Below are positions 62,084 through 64,000 of a stretch of 64,000 nucleotides of DNA, piece after piece. Position 1 is the stretch's first letter. Every line of letters begins with the position of its first letter. The notes under the pieces were generated by a model. It was given only the letters and a program-made list of their open reading frames with translations, did not search any database and was not told the origin of the DNA. The DNA comes from Candidatus Persebacteraceae bacterium Df01 (GTDB lineage Bacteria; Pseudomonadota; Gammaproteobacteria; Tethybacterales; Persebacteraceae): assembly GCA_030386295.1 (NCBI GenBank), contig JANQAO010000002.1, positions 62,001-126,000 on the forward strand, in the 5' to 3' direction. The position numbers and the translations under genes were made by a program.

Positions 62084-62485
62084 ATGCAAGGAAAAGTTGG
62101 TCCTTATGATTATGGCACTGGTCGCCGAAAAACCTCCTGTGCTCGCGTCTTTTTGTCCCCCGGCAAAGGAAATATTACCGTTAATGGCAAGGCGCTAGAA
62201 ACGTTTTTTTGCCGCCTCCGTTCACAGATTGTGGCACGGCAGTCGTTAAGCGTCGTGGACGGCGAAGCGCAATTTGACCTGCGCGTCACGGTACGTGGCG
62301 GCGGTGAAAGCAGCCAAGCCGCAGCCATGCGTCACGGTACAGCCCGAGCGTTGGCCGTACATAATCCCGACTACATCCCTGTTTTACGTGCCGCCGGACT
62401 AATGACTCGTGATTCACGGAAAGTGGAGCGCAAAAAAGTCGGCTTGCGAAAAGCTCGTCGGGCGACGCAGTACTCTAAGCGTTAA
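62084..62485 (+). CDS. rpsI: 30S ribosomal protein S9
   Basis: Small-subunit protein whose C-terminal tail reaches the P site. YGTGRRKTSCARVFLSPGKG at the start and a C-terminal ATQYSKR ending match the family. 133 residues. Second gene of the rplM-rpsI operon, 27 bp before argC. Confidence 0.98.
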   Translation: MQGKVGPYDYGTGRRKTSCARVFLSPGKGNITVNGKALETFFCRLRSQIVARQSLSVVDGEAQFDLRVTVRGGGESSQAAAMRHGTARALAVHNPDYIPVLRAAGLMTRDSRKVERKKVGLRKARRATQYSKR

Positions 62486-62512
62486 CGCGGTCGGCCATAG
62501 CCGCTGGCTAAC

Positions 62513-63532
62513 GTGCCTTCTTTGCTCAAAGTTACTATTTTTGGTGCCTCTGGCTATGTGGGTGCTGAGCTTACCGCGTTGCTATGCCGCCATCCACAGG
62601 TGGGGACCATCACTTATGTTTCCCGCTCACTTGCCGGACAGCCGGTAGCCACTCACATGCCCGCCTTGCGCGGCTGTGTGAACTCTACATTTCAAGCACC
62701 ATCAGAAGAGGTTTTCGCCGAAAGCGACGTCGCCTTTTTTGCCACGCCGCATGGAGTGGCGATGAACAGTGCTAACGCTCTGCTCATGCAGAATACAGTT
62801 GTTATTGATCTCAGTCCGGATTTTCGCCTTAAAGATATAGCAATTTTTGAAAAGTGGTACGGGCAGCACACAAGCCCTGAACTGTTGCCACAAGCCGTGT
62901 ACGGTCTTACGGAATCAGCCCGCCCTGCTCTCAAAAATGCCAACTTAATTGCCTGCCCTGGCTGTTTTGCAACGGCAATAGAACTAGCCCTTATCCCTCT
63001 AGTCGCCGCCGGCTCCGTTAACGACCACATCATAGTTGATGCCAAATCCGGTGTCAGCGGCGCCGGCAAACGCACCGACCGTACGGATTTACTGTTTGCC
63101 GAACAAACAGAAAATTTCAAAGCTTATGCGGTAGAAGGACACCGGCACCAGCCAGAAATTGAACAGGCAGTACGGCAGTTTGCCGGTCATATGCCCCCCA
63201 TGGCTTTTGTTCCTCATCTTTTACCAACGGCGCGCGGTCTTTACGTTAGCGCATATGTGCCTCTTTCCGCTGATGCGTTCAGTTTGTTACAAACTCACTG
63301 GGCGGATGAACTTTTCATTGATGTACTAGACGACGGCTTACCGGAAATTTCTCATGTCACGCGTACCAATCGAGTACAGCTGGCAGCACGGCCATTACCC
63401 GGCGGCATAACGCTTGTCATCGCCGCCTTAGATAATCTCCTCAAAGGCGCTGCGGGACAGGCAGTACAAAACATGAACGTTCGCTTTGGGTTACCGGAAG
63501 ACATGGGATTGTCGGGCGCCCGCACAGTTTGA
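62513..63532 (+). CDS. argC: N-acetyl-gamma-glutamyl-phosphate reductase
   Basis: NADPH-dependent third step of arginine synthesis. The dinucleotide motif is VTIFGASGYVGAEL. The catalytic cysteine is in LIACPGCFATAIELAL, and VDAKSGVSGAGK is another signature. The GTG start at 62513 gives the expected N-terminus. 339 residues. The rpsI-argC order is common in Betaproteobacteria. Confidence 0.95.
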   Translation: MPSLLKVTIFGASGYVGAELTALLCRHPQVGTITYVSRSLAGQPVATHMPALRGCVNSTFQAPSEEVFAESDVAFFATPHGVAMNSANALLMQNTVVIDLSPDFRLKDIAIFEKWYGQHTSPELLPQAVYGLTESARPALKNANLIACPGCFATAIELALIPLVAAGSVNDHIIVDAKSGVSGAGKRTDRTDLLFAEQTENFKAYAVEGHRHQPEIEQAVRQFAGHMPPMAFVPHLLPTARGLYVSAYVPLSADAFSLLQTHWADELFIDVLDDGLPEISHVTRTNRVQLAARPLPGGITLVIAALDNLLKGAAGQAVQNMNVRFGLPEDMGLSGARTV

Positions 63533-63535
63533 GCA

Positions 63536-64000
63536 ATGCAATTCATCAAGAGTTGTATCAGATGGTGGCAGGACAATCGCGACACCTCTATTACACTTAA
63601 AAACGTCCTTATTTATGCAATACTGATTGCTCTCATCGCTTTTTCGGGTGGCCGATTACATCCAGAAAGTGATTATCAACAGTTACGCGACGATATTGAA
63701 CAAATGCGCGATCAAATCGGTGAATTTTCCGCTCAACGCGAGCAAGATCAGCGGAAAATCATCAAACTTCGTGCCACTTCTACATTAGACAAAAAAATAT
63801 TGCAACAGTTGCGAGATCAAAATACGGAATTAACGAAGGAAAAAATACGCCAACAAGAAGAAGTTGCTTTTTATCAACGAATACTGAATAACGAGCCCCA
63901 AACAGAAATCGCCATTTACACACTAGAAGACACACCAGATTTTCGCCCTCGCCATCACCGACTGTCGGCTGTGCTGGTACGCGCACAGACAAAAAATAGT
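63536..64000 (+). CDS. DUF6776-like coiled-coil membrane protein, 3' end outside window
   Basis: Open frame of 155 codons from an ATG at 63536 to the window edge, not seen to end. It has one membrane helix (NVLIYAILIALIAFSGG), then a charged coiled-coil (YQQLRDDIEQMRDQIGEFSA through about residue 110) and the start of a C-terminal domain (TEIAIYTLEDTPDFRPRHHR). Size, topology and position right after argC match the betaproteobacterial family I know as DUF6776, whose function is unknown. It starts 3 bases after the argC stop. Confidence 0.75.
   Translation, partial: MQFIKSCIRWWQDNRDTSITLKNVLIYAILIALIAFSGGRLHPESDYQQLRDDIEQMRDQIGEFSAQREQDQRKIIKLRATSTLDKKILQQLRDQNTELTKEKIRQQEEVAFYQRILNNEPQTEIAIYTLEDTPDFRPRHHRLSAVLVRAQTKNS

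Overview
This window is chromosomal DNA from a Gram-negative proteobacterium and looks most like a Betaproteobacterium or a close relative. The gene orders trpA-accD-folC-SPOR-cvpA-purF-metZ, kdsD-kdsC-lptCAB-rpoN-hpf-ptsN and rplM-rpsI-argC, a complete System I ccmABCDEFGHI operon, a DUF3579 gene beside the arg genes and a DUF6776-like gene after argC all fit that placement. Genes are packed tightly, often with 1-26 nt overlaps, which suggests a compact, possibly host-associated or streamlined genome. A SbmA/BacA-type transporter would fit that, but it is not proof. I saw no insertion sequence, CRISPR array, prophage or rRNA.

Layout. 1-4.2 kb (minus): the 5' part of a YhdP/AsmA-like gene behind proS. 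4.2-5.9 kb: an AT-rich patch with a solitary DNA methyltransferase. 5.9-10.7 kb: peroxiredoxin, family-4 uracil-DNA glycosylase, gph, ubiG, an agmatinase-family enzyme and xthA. 10.8-19.7 kb (plus): sbmA, a membrane J-domain protein, trpA, accD, folC, a double-SPOR protein, cvpA, purF and metZ. 19.7-20.8 kb: an AT-rich, heavily mutated type II restriction-modification remnant. 21-30.8 kb: arsS-mtnP, marC-like, gor, a PfkB kinase, dut-pgi, and an FAD oxidase-Rieske oxygenase pair whose second gene is frameshifted in a nine-base G tract. 31-39.5 kb (minus): thiS-thiG-trmB and the ccm operon. 39.7-46 kb: argG, argF, a DUF3579 gene, argD, a YHS protein and a fused NuoE/NuoF-type formate dehydrogenase subunit. 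46.3-59.8 kb (minus): one nearly gapless run of 14 genes from a PCMT-family gene through tolC-like, a Rieske ferredoxin, a sigma-54 activator, an ExeA-like ATPase, kdsDC, lptCAB, rpoN, hpf and ptsN to valS. 59.8-64 kb: tRNA-Leu(CAG), hisI, mltB, rplM-rpsI, argC and the start of a DUF6776-like gene.

How it fits together. Most genes are housekeeping: arginine synthesis (argC, D, F, G), thiamine, purine and tetrahydrofolate synthesis, cytochrome c maturation, LPS transport and Kdo synthesis, and ribosome and tRNA functions. The accessory layer is small: a solitary methyltransferase, a dead restriction-modification system, a possible arsenic-nucleoside pair (ArsS plus a methylthioadenosine phosphorylase-like enzyme) and a probable methylated-amine oxidation pair.

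The most informative anomalies are three genes whose reading frames are each restored by a one-base change in a homopolymer: A6 at 4450, A6 at 19739 and G9 at 29280. These could be contingency tracts, decay or assembly error, and the sequence alone cannot separate those explanations. I found no convincing wholly new multi-gene system. The best candidates for a closer look are the sigma-54 activator/ExeA-SPOR/Rieske-ferredoxin/TolC block and the FAD-oxidase/Rieske pair.
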